Part shown: piece by piece, positions 46,045-57,001 of the stretch
Numbering within the stretch: the stretch's first letter is position 1
How the letters are laid out: the number at the start of each line of letters is the position of its first letter
Source of the DNA: Aphanomyces cochlioides
Lineage: Eukaryota; Oomycota; Saprolegniomycetes; Saprolegniales; Verrucalvaceae
Direction: 5' to 3'
Assembly (NCBI GenBank): GCA_019828595.1
Contig: JAHQRK010000012.1
Span: forward strand, 2,232,001 to 2,296,000
DNA: 64,000 bases
Notes under the pieces: model-generated
The model's input: only the letters and a program-made list of their open reading frames with translations
Databases searched by the model: none
What the model was told of the DNA's origin: nothing
Translations under genes and position numbers: made by a program

Positions 46045-47386
46045 ATGCAACTCCGCCGCTTCAGCAGCGCCGCCAACACATTGACTCGCCGCTTGGCGAG
46101 TGAAATCAGCGAAATCAAAGCTGCTGGCACGTACAAGAATGAGCGCGTGATCACGTCGCCGCAAGGTGCGCTTATCAAAGTCGCGAATCAATCCGTGCTC
46201 AACTTTTGCGCCAACAACTACTTGGGTTTGTCAAACCATCCAGACGTGGTCGCTGCGGCGAAGAAGGCTTTGGACACGCATGGGTTTGGCTTGAGCTCTG
46301 TGCGTTTTATTTGCGGGACCCAAGATATCCACAAGCAATTGGAACGCGCGATTGCGGACTTCCACGGCACGGACGACACGATATTGTATCCTTCATGCTT
46401 TGATGCGAACGCCGGCTTGTTTGAAGCGATTTTGAACAACGAAGATGCTATCATCACGGATGAATTGAACCACGCCTCTATTATTGATGGCATTCGATTG
46501 TGCAAGGCTGAACGCCATCGTTTCAAGCACATGGACATTGAAGACTTGGAAGACAAATTGAAGCAAACGCAGCATTGCCGCACACGTCTCATTGCAACTG
46601 ACGGTGCATTTAGCATGGATGGCGATGTCGCGCCGCTAGACTCCATCTGTGATCTAGCTGAGAAGTATGATGCCCAGATTTTCATCGACGAATGCCACAC
46701 TACTGGTTTCTTTGGACCAACTGGTCGCGGCACGGACGAATACTTTGGCGTGCAAGGTCGCATCGATGTATGGAAGCGTCAACTTGAATTCTCTGATGAA
46801 TCATTTGTAGATCATCAACTCGACGTTGGGCAAAGCTCTCGGCGGTGGCACTGGTACGTTTGAGCATGGTCAACCTAGTGCTCATGAGTTGTCTAGGTGG
46901 CTACACGACTGGTCGTCAAGAAGTGGTCGACATGCTGCGTCAAAAGGCTCGCCCCTACTTGTTTTCCAACTCAGTCTCGCCTGTTGTTGTCGGAGCTTCT
47001 TTGAAAGTGTTTGAAATGCTCAACTCGTCGTCGGAATACGTCGAACAAATCCTCGCCAACACGCATCGTTTCCGTGACCGCATGACTGAGGCTGGTTTTA
47101 CTCTGACTGGTGCCCGTGATCATGCCATTGTGGCAGTTATGATCGGCGATGCCCGTCTTGCGTCCAAGTTGGCCGACGACATGCTTCAAAAGGGCATTTA
47201 CGTGATTGGTTTTAGCTACCCAGTAAGCTTTCTGCGACGCATCTTCCGGTTGTAATTTCTTTGTAGGTTGTGCCAAAGGGCAAAGCCCGTATTCGTGTCC
47301 AAATGTCTGCTGCCCATTCGCTTCAAGATGTCGACAAGTGTGTCGATGCGTTCATCGAGTGCGCCAAGGCCAACAACTTGATTTAA
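46045..47386 (+). CDS. GCAT: 2-amino-3-ketobutyrate CoA ligase (glycine C-acetyltransferase), mitochondrial
   Basis: Converts 2-amino-3-ketobutyrate plus CoA to glycine and acetyl-CoA in threonine breakdown; a PLP enzyme of the alpha-oxoamine synthase family. The start MQLRRFSSAANTLTRRLASE is a mitochondrial presequence. Key blocks: FCANNYLGLSNHPDVVAAAK, SSVRFICGTQDIHKQLE, HASIIDGIRLCKA, ATDGAFSMDGDVAPLD, FIDECHTTGFFG, and across an intron IINSTLGKALGGGTGGYTTG, whose lysine binds PLP. Three introns of ~44 nt are clear. It ends CVDAFIECAKANNLI at TAA 47384-47386. About 400 residues, normal. Next to ALDH7, so two amino-acid catabolic genes are neighbours. Confidence 0.95.
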
Positions 47387-47390
47387 CCCG

Positions 47391-50229
47391 TCAGCTTAAT
47401 TCAAAACCTTCTGTGTTTTGTACGGCAAATGTGATCTTCTCCTGCAACACGGCATATGAGAGATATTCAGGCAGCACAAGTTGATTGAAGCAAGTGTGAG
47501 ACCGTGGTAGAGCGGTAGGTTCTAAGTCAGACTTTGTAATTGTAAGGGGGGGTTCAAACCCGTCCAGTGGAATTGCCGGACTTCCGGTCGTGAACTTGAG
47601 GAATAGCTGTCGCTTTGCATTGTCCCACGTTCGTAAAGCCTGCCATAGCCACAAAATAACCTGAGCGTTGGCGTCGTAGCCGCCTTGAAAATTCACATTG
47701 GCTCGCAGGAGATCCACGTCAATGTTTGGGTTGCCATTCAGGAGAAGCTCGACTTCGCCTGGTTCATTTTGAGTATATATAATCGGTGAATGGGGAACGT
47801 ACTCCATTCAAAGCAGTGAAGAGCGTGGTTGGGCAAAAGGACATGCATGCCATTGAACAACGCGTCTAATTGTGGACGGACTGCAAATTCTGTCCGCCAT
47901 TGCATCATTAGTTTGACATATTCTTGCTTATTCGCCTCGGTGACATCGATATTGCGTCCGTTTTCTTTCAAATCCACTGCACAAATTCCGTCAGAACCCA
48001 TGGCGAAATTGATATTTTCTCTCACCGATAGTATTATTGGATCGTGTGATCGAGAATGTTTCGTACAGGACATCCGTGACATCATTGTCTTCGATCCATT
48101 TGAGAGATTTATGGAATTGAGGGTCCATGGCAATTAAATCTTCCGTCGTGATTGCCACTCCCACAAAATGCTTGTACAAGACTGGGGCGAGAGGCAAATG
48201 CACAACATGCCTATCGAAGATTGCCTTGGCGAGAAATTTGCCTAAATATCGCAATGTGAAAACAAAGACGGCCACAAATAATACCGAAGAATCGAAAAAG
48301 TTTGACATGGTCTGGGGTGTCAGCTTCAGGATTAATCTCCAACAAGCAATTGTCTACGAGGCGATTATTTCTGTATCCTCGAGATGAATTACCGAGAGGA
48401 CGAAACAAGCCACGGGATTTATCAGCAGCGAGACGAGAGACCTGCAAATACCAGTCCTATCGACAAATAAATACATTGACAATGACAAGCTCAGAGCACC
48501 TTGGTTAGCCCGCCTGAATCGATACCACCTTCGTCGTCGAATGTGATGCGTGGCTTGAGTTGGAGATCTTTTTTGCTCGCACGCTGAAATCGCGCGACAG
48601 TTTCTTCAAACATTGTTTGTCGATGCAGTGTAAGGTCAAACGGTGCAGTGTGAGCTGGGAGGTTGGCTCGAAGTTCTCGGTGAAAATGAAATCGCTTCTT
48701 CCGAAAGATCATTTCCGGTGACTCCACACTTTCGGAGTCACCAGCTTTGCGCCGTGCCTCCAATATCTCTGCTGGGACCTCGTAGCTTCGTTGGCACGTA
48801 TACTTATAACCAGGTAATTTCATTGACGAGGCATTTGTGTACCTTATTGAAGTAAAACACTTTCTCTTCCTTGCCATCCCAACACTCGACCCAACTATGC
48901 GAATATGAACCATCTATCTCAGTGGGTTTATTTACCGGTCCGTCCCACCGCTCGGTAGTTCTTGCACTTCAGGTCTAGCGAACTCCTTTGTCCTGATGGG
49001 CTTACTCTCTGTCCACAATGTGTCGCCCACCGAGTTCAGCGCTTTGAGGCGAAACATAAGAATACTTTTGGGCGTGAGATTTGCTACAAGGTAGCCTATA
49101 ACCAATGTAGAAATGAGTAAATGTGGCATTATTACCACAGTCGCGACCCCTGTAGATCTCAGTAAACACTGAATTGATTTGGTCAGCATTCTTCATTTCA
49201 AGGAAGTAAGCTAATATTGGCGCGCCATTGTCAGGGACTGGAGTCCAGCATACGTTTATAAATGTGTCGGAGATAACTGCAGCGAAGGGCGGCTGTGGTT
49301 TTTCTGGGGCTCCTGCCAGAGTCGTAAATGGACCACTCACGGGGCTATAGTCACTCCATCCCTAACTAGTATGCTCAAACATCAGACAATGTGCAGATCG
49401 GACCGCAGGGTTGTGACTTCGTACTCGAAATACAAAGGCCGTATGACAATCCAGCATTTCTAGTGATGTGTGCGATGGAAGTATCGAGTTCGCTAAGAAA
49501 AGCCATGGTTTTGATCCATCCATATCTTTGTATAGCTTGTATTGCACCTCAAACCGGTCGACGATCGAACCTGTAGCTTCTCTCCATCCAACCTGTTGGA
49601 CAAAAATCAGCCGAGATCTCTTTCACCGTCTTACTCTTAGCGAATGTCCTGTCGCCTCTATAAGCGAAACAGAATCAGGCGGAATTGGAGGTGCTGTTGC
49701 AGTTGCTAATGCCAGTATATCTTGGGATTTCAATCTGCGCTGTCCGTTCGTTCGGTCGGTCACGTAGGTGTCCCTAGAGTGAAATGTCTGATGGACAACC
49801 AGAGGGCTGCATACCCTGTAATATCAACAGCAACTGCAAGGGGATAGCTGAACGTGGCGTCGAGCGGCACATTTTGCTGCTTGAGGACATGATCGTCAAT
49901 CGTGATCCACAGGTAGACATGCTTCTTTTTCTCTTTCACATCCTCCGGCATGTCGATGCGTTGAATCTTGATGCTGACAGGCGCGTATGGGAAGAGATTT
50001 TCCACGACATACGTCTACCGAACACACTGAAAAAGCGCGCGACAAAAAAACTGACCACGACCTGCTTGTTCTTTTCCTGGATCTCTTTGATTCTACCACG
50101 CACTTCAGCTCTGACAAAGGAGCTCCAGTTCAAGTACCTTCTTTCTTCTTCGTCGAGATCAAATTCGCTCTCCTTGGATTCGTTCCTCCGCCCCGCAACA
50201 ATTCGTTTCGCCGACACTCGCGCTCCCAT
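47391..50229 (-). CDS. HECT-type E3 ubiquitin ligase with fibronectin type III domains
   Basis: Start MGARVSAKRIVAGRRNESKE at 50229. The N-terminal part (ENLFPYAPVSIKIQRIDMPE, VYLWITIDDHVLKQQNVPLD) is unassigned. Two FN3 domains follow: one beginning PPIPPDSVSLIEATGHSL and one beginning PEKPQPPFAAVISDTFINVC with W-x-P and DNGAPILAYFLEM. The HECT domain then has FDLTLHRQTMFEETVARFQR, ITFDDEGGIDSGGLTKV, FFRFFGIICGRL-type sequence and the catalytic block TALPRSHTCFNQLVLPEY, whose Cys forms the ubiquitin thioester. It ends NTEGFELS. Around a dozen short introns; internal splice sites are approximate. FN3 would mediate partner binding. It ends 5 bp from the KBL stop, tail to tail. Confidence 0.85.
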
Positions 50230-50526
50230 CCTCCGCCATGAGCGCGAAACCGAAAGTGAGAAAGATCTGAAAATTTATATGGCATAGCTGTACGACAATT
50301 AAATACAACATATCATGCACTATACTTGACCTTTTATACTTGATTTGTGTATGTATACGACTGAATTTATGCAAATTTTTGAATTTGAGTGCAACAAATG
50401 GCGTTTAGTCAGTCTAATGTATACTTGATTAAAGTATAGATGTTAAACCTCCATATCACATTGGTGTAACCGCGACGACTACTGTAGACAAGATCAAAGA
50501 GACGATGACCTCACTTCCCCTTTCAC
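50230..50526. other. Divergent promoter region, AT-rich
   Basis: About 300 bp between the HECT gene and the small basic protein gene. Nothing beyond AT-rich sequence is recognised. Confidence 0.4.
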
Positions 50527-51087
50527 ATGAATCTCCTCAAGACATTCCAGAGTGAGCGGCCGTCGTTGCCGTCACTACCCTTCACACCTTCGCGATATGT
50601 ATACAAGTCATCTCTGCGTCTTTCTAAGCAAGATATAAGTGCAATGTTCCCAGAAGAGGATACACTCCCAGTCTATACACCTCGAACGTCAGCGCAGCGA
50701 AGACAATTGATCGCTGAGCGGGAGATGGAGAAAAGACAAAGCTTGATCTGGCAAAATGCATACTCTGGCTATCGACGACGACGCCGGTTGGAGAGAAAGG
50801 CAAATTCAACGGCTATCAAAACACAAGATTCGTCACCTGGGGCTTTGACGAATCCAACGAGCGAACGATCTCCATGCACACGAGTGCGCCGTGGGAACTC
50901 TTTTCATTTTCAAGACGGCCAACTCATTGACGTCAAGACAGTCACGAATGTGAGCCCATACATTCCCGTGGAATGGGACGATGCGTCGATATCCATGGCG
51001 TATGAGCGCCACAGTTTTAACGGTGTCGACCCTGCTGTCGAAGACATTCTCGGGCGGTACTCACTCCCAGATAATTTCAAATTGTAA
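50527..51087 (+). CDS. Small basic protein, unknown
   Basis: Single exon, 186 residues, MNLLKTFQSERPSLPSLPFT to RYSLPDNFKL. The middle has an arginine-rich, IQ-like helix (IWQNAYSGYRRRRRLERKAN), preceded by TPRTSAQRRQLIAEREMEKR. The C-terminal PYIPVEWDDASISMAYERHS is acidic and aromatic. No family is recognised. Composition would suit a cytoskeletal or ciliary protein, which is inference. Its end is 24 bp from the opposite PAP2 gene end. Confidence 0.65.
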   Translation: MNLLKTFQSERPSLPSLPFTPSRYVYKSSLRLSKQDISAMFPEEDTLPVYTPRTSAQRRQLIAEREMEKRQSLIWQNAYSGYRRRRRLERKANSTAIKTQDSSPGALTNPTSERSPCTRVRRGNSFHFQDGQLIDVKTVTNVSPYIPVEWDDASISMAYERHSFNGVDPAVEDILGRYSLPDNFKL

Positions 51088-51110
51088 AATGAAAAGTTCT
51101 GTCAATTTGT

Positions 51111-51951
51111 CTATTTGGCAATGCCGTGTGGTGGGGCATACATAGAGTACATGAGCCACTGCGCAACGGGAAAGTGGACAGCATAGCCGACGATCGTTCC
51201 AAGGATGACATCCGAGGCGAAGTGTCGGCCGAGAGCCAATCGACCGATCGAATTGACTACTGCCCATCCCCACAACCAGGAAAGAAGAGTTGACGTTGCC
51301 ATCTCGGCTGACCACCCAAAAGTTGCGATCGATAGCAACTGCGGCTCATCTAAATATACAGTGTCAGCTTCGAGCGTGATAGTTGGACGAACATTCAAGC
51401 AGCGCCGTGATGAGAGCGACCAACGCACCAGCGCGTGAGGCATGACCCGATGGGAACGAGTACTTATCAGGTCCTGGAAAGCGAAGGTCGTGCTTGTGGA
51501 ACGAAGGTCGTTGGCGTTTCGTAATGTCTTTGACCACAAAGTTCAAGGACATGTCGACCTGCAAATGACAGTCAGATATCAAAATAGGAGTCAGCCGTCG
51601 CGGACATACCACCAAGACGACATACAAGTAGATCAAAAGGTATTCTTGTTCCTTGGACAGCTCTGGAAAGATTCCCGTGAGCCACAAGACGATTCCGATC
51701 GGTAGAAGGATCGGAAAGTACCTAGTACAAGCATGAGAACATCGAATGATATCACGCGTCAAGGCGTACAGGACACCGTCTCCAGGAAGAGTCAAGACTT
51801 CCCACATGGCCATCTTGAAGCTGGAATTGCCGAAGTTCTTGTGGAAGAACGACACGATCGCGAAGTCGACGCCGTCGTTGAATTGGTTCATGCACGTTTG
51901 TCTCGTTTGGGTTGTCAACGCCAAGGCGTTGAAATTCCGGATACGAGTCAT
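51111..51951 (-). CDS. PAP2-family membrane phosphatase
   Basis: A lipid or polyisoprenoid phosphate phosphatase. Start MTRIRNFNALALTTQTRQTC at 51951. Membrane helices include YFPILLPIGIVLWLTGIF and EYLLIYLYVVLV. The three PAP2 motifs are present: KDITKRQRPS (motif 1), KYSFPSGHASRAGALVALIT (motif 2, with the catalytic His) and SIGRLALGRHFASDVILGTI (motif 3, nucleophile His). Three short introns; one of 51 nt (GTATGTCCGC...TTGCAG) keeps the frame open even when unspliced. Resembles PLPP6/PPAPDC2-type diphosphate phosphatases. Ends APPHGIAK. Confidence 0.88.
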
Positions 51952-52075
51952 CTGGGAATTTTATCCGTAGTTTGATGATCCGTGTACATATGTACCAATC
52001 ATTCACAAGAAAATGTCGGATAAAATATGACGAAATATCGGAATCGTCGGAAAAATAGTCGACCCTTTTCCGATA

Positions 52076-52106
52076 CTTCCTCTGTTCCACATTACTCTGT
52101 ACAAAT
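52076..52106 (+). repeat. Left TIR of second mariner-like element
   Basis: 31 bp, one mismatch with the inverted copy at 53677-53707. Confidence 0.88.
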
Positions 52107-52313
52107 GACTTCCAATCGACCCCAAAAATTCATTTCTTCACCAAATTTAACGTCAAATATCATTTTTTAAAGAGCATTAAAAACTACAGGAAGTAACCAT
52201 TGGCTCCAGACTGTCAAAACTGAGTTTTCGCGCTCAAAACCAACTTTGAATTTTGACCACCCGAATAATATTACGGGTCATACTCAAAATAAAATACTTT
52301 TGAATTTGCCGCC

Positions 52314-53589
52314 ATGCAACACACGAGCCGAGAGCTAGAATGCCAACAGAGGGTGGAGGTAGTTCAACGCCTACAAAGCTTCATAAAGATAGGCAAGATA
52401 ACCCATGGTGCCTACAGCAAGGTTGCCACCATGCTGGGCATCCATCGACACACTGTCGAGACTGTCTGGCGCACGTTCTGTGAACAAGGATCAACGTCAA
52501 CGAAGAAAGCGGGCCAGGTCGGCTGCAAGCCAAAACACACATCCGCACAAGTTGTTCATCTGATACGATCCGCTCCAATGGATCGCCGTTCAACCCTAAG
52601 AGATCTCTCCGTCGCCACTGGTCTGTCGATGGGGACGCTTAGTCGTCACCTCAAGAACGGGTCGTACCATCGACGCTCGTCTCGAATAAAGCCACTCCTC
52701 ACAAGCGCGAACAAATTCCAACGACTTGAATTTTGCCGCGCGTCCGTCGCTGCGCTCCGACCGAGCTCGCGAATACCGCCGGCTCTGCCGGTTCCCATGA
52801 AAACCTCGAATTTGACAATCTATGGGATGTCGTCCACTTGGACGAAAAGTGGTTCAACGCTGACAAGGATCGACGGAAGATATACCTTGCCCCAGGAGAA
52901 GAGGCTCCACGACGAGCATGGACGAGCAAGCGCTGTGTTCCCAAGGTCATGTTTCTGGCCGCTGTCGCTCGTCCACGCTATGATGAAGTCCGGGGAGTCT
53001 TCTTCAAAGGAAAGCTGGGGATGTGGCCGTTCGTCAGTGTTACCCCTGCTGCGCGTTCCTCAAGAAACCGCCCTGCTGGGACAATGGTCACGACATTGGT
53101 GAACGTGAATGCTTCCGTTTATCATGAATTTATCATCAACAAGGTCATCCCTGCAATCAAAGCGACCTTTCCCAGCGCAAACAAGCGTGTAGTATTGCAA
53201 CACGACAACGCAACGCCGCACGGGGCGATTACCCCGGCAGTCCTGGAGGCTTTTTCGACAGACGGTTGGAAGTTTGTTCTTCGCCAGCAGCCGCCAAACA
53301 GCCCGGATCTAAACGTGTTGGATCTTGGCTTTTTGCCTCGATCCAATCCCTACAATACAAGTCGGTGAGTCGTTCTGTTGACGACGTGATCGCTTCCACC
53401 CTAGCAGCATTCGACGAGCTTAGCTACGAGAAGCTGGAAAATGTGTTTCTTACCTTCCAGGCGGTGATGCGTCTTGATCTCGAACATGGTGGCGATAACA
53501 ACTTTGCGTTGCCCCACTTGAAGAAGGCGGCCTTGAGACGAGTTGATGCACTGATGGCGAATGTGTCTTGCCCTGAGGAACTAGTCTAG
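52314..53589 (+). pseudogene. Frame-broken mariner-type transposase
   Basis: Starts MQHTSRELECQQRVEVVQRL with a helix-turn-helix region (YSKVATMLGIHRHTVETVWR) and a second DNA-binding helix set (RDLSVATGLSMGTLSRHLKN). The frame shifts near 52735-52760; the next segment holds the catalytic motifs VVHLDEKWFNADKDRRK, VLQHDNATPHGAI and QQPPNSPDLNVLDLGF, so the triad is D, D, D. A second shift at the T-run near 53328-53335 separates the tail FASIQSLQYKSVSRSVDDVI, ending SCPEELV. The second shift looks like loss of a single T. Not functional as it stands. Confidence 0.87.
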
Positions 53590-53676
53590 GATTAATGGCC
53601 AATAAAATTCTTGTATTTATGTATGAGCCAATTATTTTTCATTTGTACACACTAATGTGGAAAAAGTGTGTTTTTG

Positions 53677-53707
53677 ATTTGTATAGAGTAATGTGGAACA
53701 GAGGAAG
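53677..53707 (-). repeat. Right TIR of second mariner-like element
   Basis: Inverted partner of 52076-52106. Confidence 0.88.
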
Positions 53708-53709
53708 TA

Positions 53710-54065
53710 ATATTTTTGTGATGGGTATACAAATCTCAAGTCATAGAGATATTACACATGAAATTGTCGGAAAGATAATCGGTGCTATTTGATTGGTAGT
53801 TAATATAAATTCTACAGGCAGTCGTTGCCATCAAAAAGGGATTTCATACTCCGCAATTTCAAGGTGAAAATTACAAGCCCCATGCAGCTATTACGATGAC
53901 TCTAAACGTCTCGTAGTTGATTGTTATCAACATGAATATTGATCTAATTTAAATGAATTGAAATAAGCTTTCAAGTGCCGGTACTTGTGTAGGTTGAATT
54001 GCTGTCCAAATATCTTCGGAACTATTGAATCACAAATAAACGAGTGGGGTTTATCTGAATACATT
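53710..54065. other. AT-rich spacer between two transposons
   Basis: No gene or repeat pair found by eye. Includes the ATT target duplication (54063-54065) of the Harbinger element. Confidence 0.4.
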
Positions 54066-54205
54066 AGTGGGTGTCAGAGTTGCACGCAAACTGTGGTTGC
54101 AAGTATTTGACAGGAGTGCATTTTTGTCCAATCAATACGTTTCAATATGTTTGGAACACTGAAACCCCCAATGCACCATTTGCAAACTCGAAACCTTTTG
54201 CAAGC

Positions 54206-55456
54206 ATGGTAAACATCAGTGATCGCCAAATGTTCCTTCGCTTTGGACATAGTCTTCTTGACGAGAGAAGGCGCCGTATTTTACTTGATATGCCCGATGC
54301 AAGTGAAGACGATGAGGACAACATGGTATGGACATGGGTGACATGGATTGAAATAAATCGCTACTTGAACCCTCGGAAACGCTTTGACTACACAATTTCT
54401 CGGTACAACCATTATCTCTACAGAATTAATGACACACGGTTCCGTAAGTTGTTTCGATTAGAGCGTTCGTCATTTCACTGTCTTGTCATTGAATTGCAGG
54501 ACTCTATTGAATTTAGGCATCATGATGGTAAACTACGTAAGGCTCCCATTGAGTTTCACCTATTGGCACTGCTCTACTTTCTTGGAACAAATGGGAACGC
54601 TGTTTCAAATCCACACATGTCATCCTTTTTTGATGTTGGCAGTGGAACCATCGACTTGTACATTTCACGATCAATAAGTGCCATTGTCCGTCTGCGAAAG
54701 AAATATATTGCATGGCCAAATTATCATGAATCATGCCACATATCGCGTGAAATTACTGAGTTATGTGGATTTAAAGACTGCATTGGCTTTATCGATGGAA
54801 CTTTATTTCCGTTTGAGACGAAGCCCGAAATTCATGGAGAAGACTACTTTTCACGTAAAGGATGTTATGGCTTGACAGCTCAAATAATCTGTGATCATCG
54901 TGGTGTTATTCGTCACTTGTATTCTGGGTGGCCAGGCTCCACAGATGATAATCGATTATGGCGGAATTGTGAATGCAGTCAACAATCGAGTGATTTTTTC
55001 GATTCAAAGCAATACTTGATAGGAGATTCAGCATATCAAGAGAGCTCTATTCTAGTTCCCAGCTTTAAGAACGCACCAAATGCTCGTATGCCGTACGTCA
55101 AAGAACTATTTAACACTCAGCTTGCGAAAGGCAGAATAAAGGTTGAACATTGCATTGGAATGTTAAAAGAGCGATTTCAGTATTTGAAGCGAATCCGTAA
55201 ATCGTTGGATAGCCGCTCTAGCTTGATCAATATTCTACGAGTGATTTCAGCAGCGTCAATACTTCACAATTTTCTCTTGCTTGAAAATGACAAATTCCTG
55301 AATCATGGATTGAATTGCAAAGAAATTGCTATTGCAATGCTGACCTACGAGGCTGTAAAGTTTGTTTTGACGGAAGACAAGAGGGCGACAACGATAGCAA
55401 TGACTCCAACGGCACTACAATGTCCAAGCGTGATGCAATTCTGTCTGAGTTATTGA
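54206..55456 (+). CDS. PIF/Harbinger transposase (HARBI1-like DDE nuclease)
   Basis: Cuts and joins transposon DNA. The open frame extends upstream, but the first ATG is at 54206 (MVNISDRQMFLRFGHSLLDE), giving 416 residues. After the helical N-terminal part (RKLFRLERSSFHCLVIELQD, LHLLALLYFLGTNG-type region) the nuclease motifs appear: CIGFIDGTLFPFE (first Asp), YLIGDSAYQ (second Asp) and KVEHCIGMLKERFQYLKRIR (catalytic Glu). The frame is uninterrupted to the TGA at 55456. Intact length and catalytic residues suggest it could be active, needing the neighbouring Myb-like protein. Confidence 0.92.
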   Translation: MVNISDRQMFLRFGHSLLDERRRRILLDMPDASEDDEDNMVWTWVTWIEINRYLNPRKRFDYTISRYNHYLYRINDTRFRKLFRLERSSFHCLVIELQDSIEFRHHDGKLRKAPIEFHLLALLYFLGTNGNAVSNPHMSSFFDVGSGTIDLYISRSISAIVRLRKKYIAWPNYHESCHISREITELCGFKDCIGFIDGTLFPFETKPEIHGEDYFSRKGCYGLTAQIICDHRGVIRHLYSGWPGSTDDNRLWRNCECSQQSSDFFDSKQYLIGDSAYQESSILVPSFKNAPNARMPYVKELFNTQLAKGRIKVEHCIGMLKERFQYLKRIRKSLDSRSSLINILRVISAASILHNFLLLENDKFLNHGLNCKEIAIAMLTYEAVKFVLTEDKRATTIAMTPTALQCPSVMQFCLSY

Positions 55457-55501
55457 GTTCTATTTCGTCATAGACATTGATCTACATGAATACATTTAGC
55501 T

Positions 55502-56493
55502 TTAAATTTGACAAAGTGCATTGATTTCATCGTCTGACATGCCTTCTTTCTTCATGCGCATGCGTAATTCAAATTTCATGACTCCCAGTTCCAATTCATG
55601 CTTCTGTCGTTGGACTTCAAGCTCCATTTTGGCTTGCTCAGCTTTAATTGATAGTAGTTCTTGATTTAGTTTTGACTCTCGAGCCAATCTGTCCTCACGA
55701 ATTTCTTCAAGCTGCAAACGGCGTTCATCTAATAGTTTCCGTTCAGCTGATTCATCATTTCGTTGTTGAATCTAGACAGCGCGCAATTTAAACTTCATCG
55801 AATATAGTCAAGGCTCACCTCTTTCATTTTGATATCTTGACAAAGCATATTCATGTCACGCCAATCATCGAGTTTGGCTTGATACGCACTTCGTTTATTG
55901 CTACCATTTACTTTTTTCATGTCTGATTTGGACCTCTTTTCATGAGGATGGTGCTCATTCGATTGTGCTACATCATCGGAACTATCGTCGCTCTTTTCAT
56001 CAATATCGTCCATTGTTGCTAGAGGTCGTGTAGATGGTCGATCGTGCATTACTGCATCTAGCTCATTGAAGTTGGGACATCTCTTGTTCAATTCGTCCAT
56101 CAGAGTTCCCTCATCTTCAATACCTTGACCTGTTTGGTCTCTCCAGTCGATTGCTTTCCTGTAGGCAGACTCCATGTTATTGATTTTCTGGGTGATGTCC
56201 TTCGTCTCACGATGGACGATGCCACTGGTGGCCATGATGAGTTTTATCTGTTTGGCTAACGCTGTCTTCGTCTCTCCAGAGCTCTTGTCGCCACCCTTCC
56301 ATCTAGTATAGTTACCTGGAGTGGTCAACCACTCGAGAAGAACGTCCATGCTACTCTTGCCGCTACCATTTCCATCCGACGTCCAGTACACCATGCTCTT
56401 CTTTGGTGTGACTGCGGCCCACCTGGTATCCTTGGAAGGCGTCGAAGCCATTGCCTCTTTGGCTATTCTAAGTGTCTCCTCAGGATAGAACAT
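55502..56493 (-). CDS. Harbinger accessory Myb/SANT-like protein
   Basis: Start MFYPEETLRIAKEAMASTPS at 56493. The Myb/SANT-like trihelix region is VYWTSDGNGSGKSSMDVLLE, WLTTPGNYTRWKGGD and ALAKQIKLIMATSG. A serine/acidic stretch (IDEKSDDSSDDVAQSNEHHP) and a basic patch follow. A short intron near 55775-55818 (GTGAGCCTTG...TCTAG on the minus strand) joins a coiled coil (DRLARESKLNQELLSIKAEQ, LEVQRQKHELELGVMKFELR) ending NALCQI. Such proteins carry the transposase to the nucleus and bind the transposon ends. Confidence 0.85.
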
Positions 56494-56700
56494 TTCACTC
56501 TAAAATTCTATTTCCTCACGTTTGCAACCCGAACGAAAACCCTTCAAACTTGGTCAGTGCAAGCAGTTTGCACAGTTTGCAACAAATTTTTTGCAAACTC
56601 CAAATACAAATGCAAACGTTTGCCTTATTGTTTTTGACCAATAAAAATACACATGATGGTTTGCAACCCAAGTTTGCATGCAACTCTGACACCCACTATT

Positions 56701-57001
56701 GTATGTAGGATTGACATGCATTAGTACCTCTACATGCCTTTAAAATGTTCGTTATCCTCTCAGACAAGGAGTCATTTTACCATTTTAGAATCTCAACCTT
56801 GTTGATCAAACTGCATTACGTTTGCAGACAAACTCAATTACTTTAGCTTGCAACTGAATAATAATATTTTATCTTTTATCGATCGCAACATCTCAAAGCT
56901 CCCTGTACAACATGCTATTCAACACATACACTTAAAGTCTCTCTCTAATTCAATATCGCTTCAATTTACTACTCTGACGGGATGTAAAACACGTCAAAAT
57001 A
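56701..57001. other. Spacer between Harbinger element and MITE
   Basis: AT-rich, about 300 bp, no gene or repeat recognised. Confidence 0.4.

Larger units (their letters stand above)
52076..53707 (+). mobile_element. Mariner-like DNA transposon with TA target duplication, degenerate
   Basis: Terminal inverted repeats CTTCCTCTGTTCCACATTAC continue for 31 bp with one mismatch, at 52076-52106 and 53677-53707. TA dinucleotides flank both ends (52074-52075, 53708-53709). Length 1632 bp. It encodes one transposase on the plus strand, frame-broken. Confidence 0.9.
54066..56697. mobile_element. PIF/Harbinger transposon, apparently complete
   Basis: Terminal inverted repeats AGTGGGTGTCAGAGTTGCAC at the left and AGTGGGTGTCAGAGTTGCAT at the right, extending a few bases further, with a perfect 3-bp ATT target duplication (54063-54065 and 56698-56700). 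Length 2632 bp. It carries the usual Harbinger pair: a DDE nuclease (plus strand) and a Myb/SANT-like protein (minus strand), convergent. Neither frame is broken, so this is the youngest-looking element in the window. Confidence 0.93.

Noticed and set aside
47490..47575. tRNA-like A-box (TGGTAGAGCGG) and B-box-like GGTTCAAACCC
   Set aside because: The stretch encodes the HECT catalytic block (LPRSHTCFNQLVLPEY and neighbours) on the minus strand; no cloverleaf with paired acceptor stem can be drawn.
51937..51945. ATTCCGGAT at the PAP2 start
   Set aside because: It is part of the coding sequence (codons RIRN) rather than upstream, so not counted as a promoter element.
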